Part shown: positions 61,455 through 62,122 of the stretch, piece after piece
Layout of the letters: each line of letters starts with the position of its first letter
Position numbering within the stretch: the stretch's first letter is position 1
Source of the DNA: CAZJYI01 sp964550025
GTDB lineage: Bacteria; Verrucomicrobiota; Kiritimatiellia; UBA8416; CAYOBW01
NCBI GenBank assembly: GCA_964550025.1
Contig: CAZJYI010000058.1
Location: 1 to 62,122, forward strand
Length of the DNA: 62,122 nt
Direction: 5' to 3'
The notes under the pieces: generated by a model
The model's input: only the letters and a program-made list of their open reading frames with translations
Told to the model about the DNA's origin: nothing
Database searches by the model: none
Made by a program: the position numbers and the translations under genes

Positions 61455-62122
61455 CCAGGATTCCCGCCGCCGTTCAGGCTGGCGACATACGCTGCGATAT
61501 TGGCGGCTTCCTCCTTCTCCCACGCCTCGCGTTTGGCGTAGACCTTCATGTAGATCGCTTTGTCTTCCGGTGTCATGCCCTCGGTCCAGTCGCCGGAATG
61601 GGGGACGGCCAGGTCGATCCAGCAGGCGATCTTGTCCATCTCTTCGCGCGTCAACTTGATCTTGTTGTGGCCCTTGGTCAGCATCCGGACCAAGGGGCTC
61701 TTTGACGAACCGTGGGAGTAGGGCGGGATCATCGTGGGCACCGACCAGCGGCCTATCCAGTTGAGATACCTGGATCTTTCGGCAATGGTACCTAACCGCT
61801 GCTGCGTGTCGTTGGCGGGGCCGCGCGGCCGGTCCGTTGAAATCAGCTCGTGGTAGGACTGGTGCCAGAACTTGCGCGCGGCCTTGTCCCAAACCGGTGT
61901 TGCCCGGAGATCCGGACGGTCCGCGTGCTTGCCCTGGTGGCACTTCACGCAGTTCCTGTCGAAGATCGGCTGGATGACCTTCGGGAAACTGAAGCCTTGC
62001 CCAGTCGTGTCGTAGAACGGTTGCAGCGGTTGCACGCCTTTCTGGAGGGCCATGGTGTTGGTTTTGTCCGGCACGGCCTCGTTCTTGTCCTCGTGGCAAC
62101 CGATGCAGCCGAAGACTTCGCC
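61448..62122 (-). CDS. c-type cytochrome / HzsA-like protein, C-terminal 224 residues (cut by window edge)
   Basis: The visible part begins GEVFGCIGCHEDKNEAVPDK and has a second haem motif in QPIFDRNCVKCHQGKHADRP. It continues RSRYLNWIGRWSVPTMIPPYSHGSSKSPLVRML, EEMDKIACWIDLAVPHSGDW and a helical tail EAANIAAYVASLNGGGNPGD. This is the C-terminal region of the hydrazine-synthase-alpha-like cytochrome family found widely in PVC bacteria, where it is thought to act in the periplasm. The same family left a fragment at 50740-51439. The final Asp and stop codon come from repeat copy C. The start lies beyond the window. Confidence 0.82.
   Translation of the reverse strand, partial: GEVFGCIGCHEDKNEAVPDKTNTMALQKGVQPLQPFYDTTGQGFSFPKVIQPIFDRNCVKCHQGKHADRPDLRATPVWDKAARKFWHQSYHELISTDRPRGPANDTQQRLGTIAERSRYLNWIGRWSVPTMIPPYSHGSSKSPLVRMLTKGHNKIKLTREEMDKIACWIDLAVPHSGDWTEGMTPEDKAIYMKVYAKREAWEKEEAANIAAYVASLNGGGNPGD

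Overview
This 62 kb window comes from a GC-rich (around 60% by eye) chromosome of a PVC-type polysaccharide degrader, most likely Kiritimatiellota, Lentisphaerota or Planctomycetota. The reasons are the many secreted FGly-type sulfatases, two DUF5703-type loci (one intact gene, one remnant), a giant lamin-tail/CotH/Calx-beta protein with the typical C-terminal 'DTDGDG..W.E..A.TDPT' motif, XylR-like regulation, two SASA-type esterases, PQQ-like propellers and HzsA-like c-type cytochrome genes. No rRNA, tRNA, CRISPR array or phage gene was seen.

Layout. (1) 1-8.8 kb, minus strand: a beta-glucan operon running GH44 endoglucanase, cellobiose-phosphorylase-like GH94, second GH94, GPH/MFS sugar symporter, sulfatase, GH29 fucosidase (cut by the window edge). 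A XylR-like sensor is divergent from it (8.9 kb). (2) 9.6-13.8 kb, minus: an unknown protein and a tandem double sulfatase with a perfect LacI-type operator over its promoter. (3) 14.1-27.0 kb, plus: one 4,292-residue secreted mosaic protein containing a CotH kinase-like domain. (4) 27.2-35.7 kb: a Tat-exported GH-A hydrolase coupled to a sulfatase, a BaiN/HI0933 flavoprotein, another sulfatase and a propeller hydrolase. (5) 35.9-36.6 kb: a vapBC toxin-antitoxin pair. (6) 36.7-46.8 kb, plus: serine hydrolase/GH32 fusion, two sialate O-acetylesterases and a PDZ/HEAT protein. (7) 46.8-62.1 kb, minus: URO-D-like protein, GH78 remnant, isomerase and cytochrome fragments, small membrane protein, GH95, DUF5703, PQQ-propeller and cytochrome genes.

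Two features set the window apart. First, many genes have lost their middles or ends: the sulfatase at 465, MFS, regulator, BaiN, GH78, cytochrome, isomerase and URO-D copy are core-deleted or truncated, and at least five orphan C-termini sit between genes. The same process may have made the in-frame fusions. This is either real deletion-driven erosion of a carbohydrate locus or systematic mis-assembly; the sequence alone cannot decide. Second, several families of short 'stutter' palindromes lie between genes, and repeatedly the stop codon of the neighbouring gene is part of, or touches, the repeat.

Functionally, the intact genes describe secreted desulfation, defucosylation and deacetylation of a complex sulfated glycan, plus cellulose or xyloglucan cutting by GH44 followed by phosphorolysis of the imported disaccharides by the GH94 enzymes.
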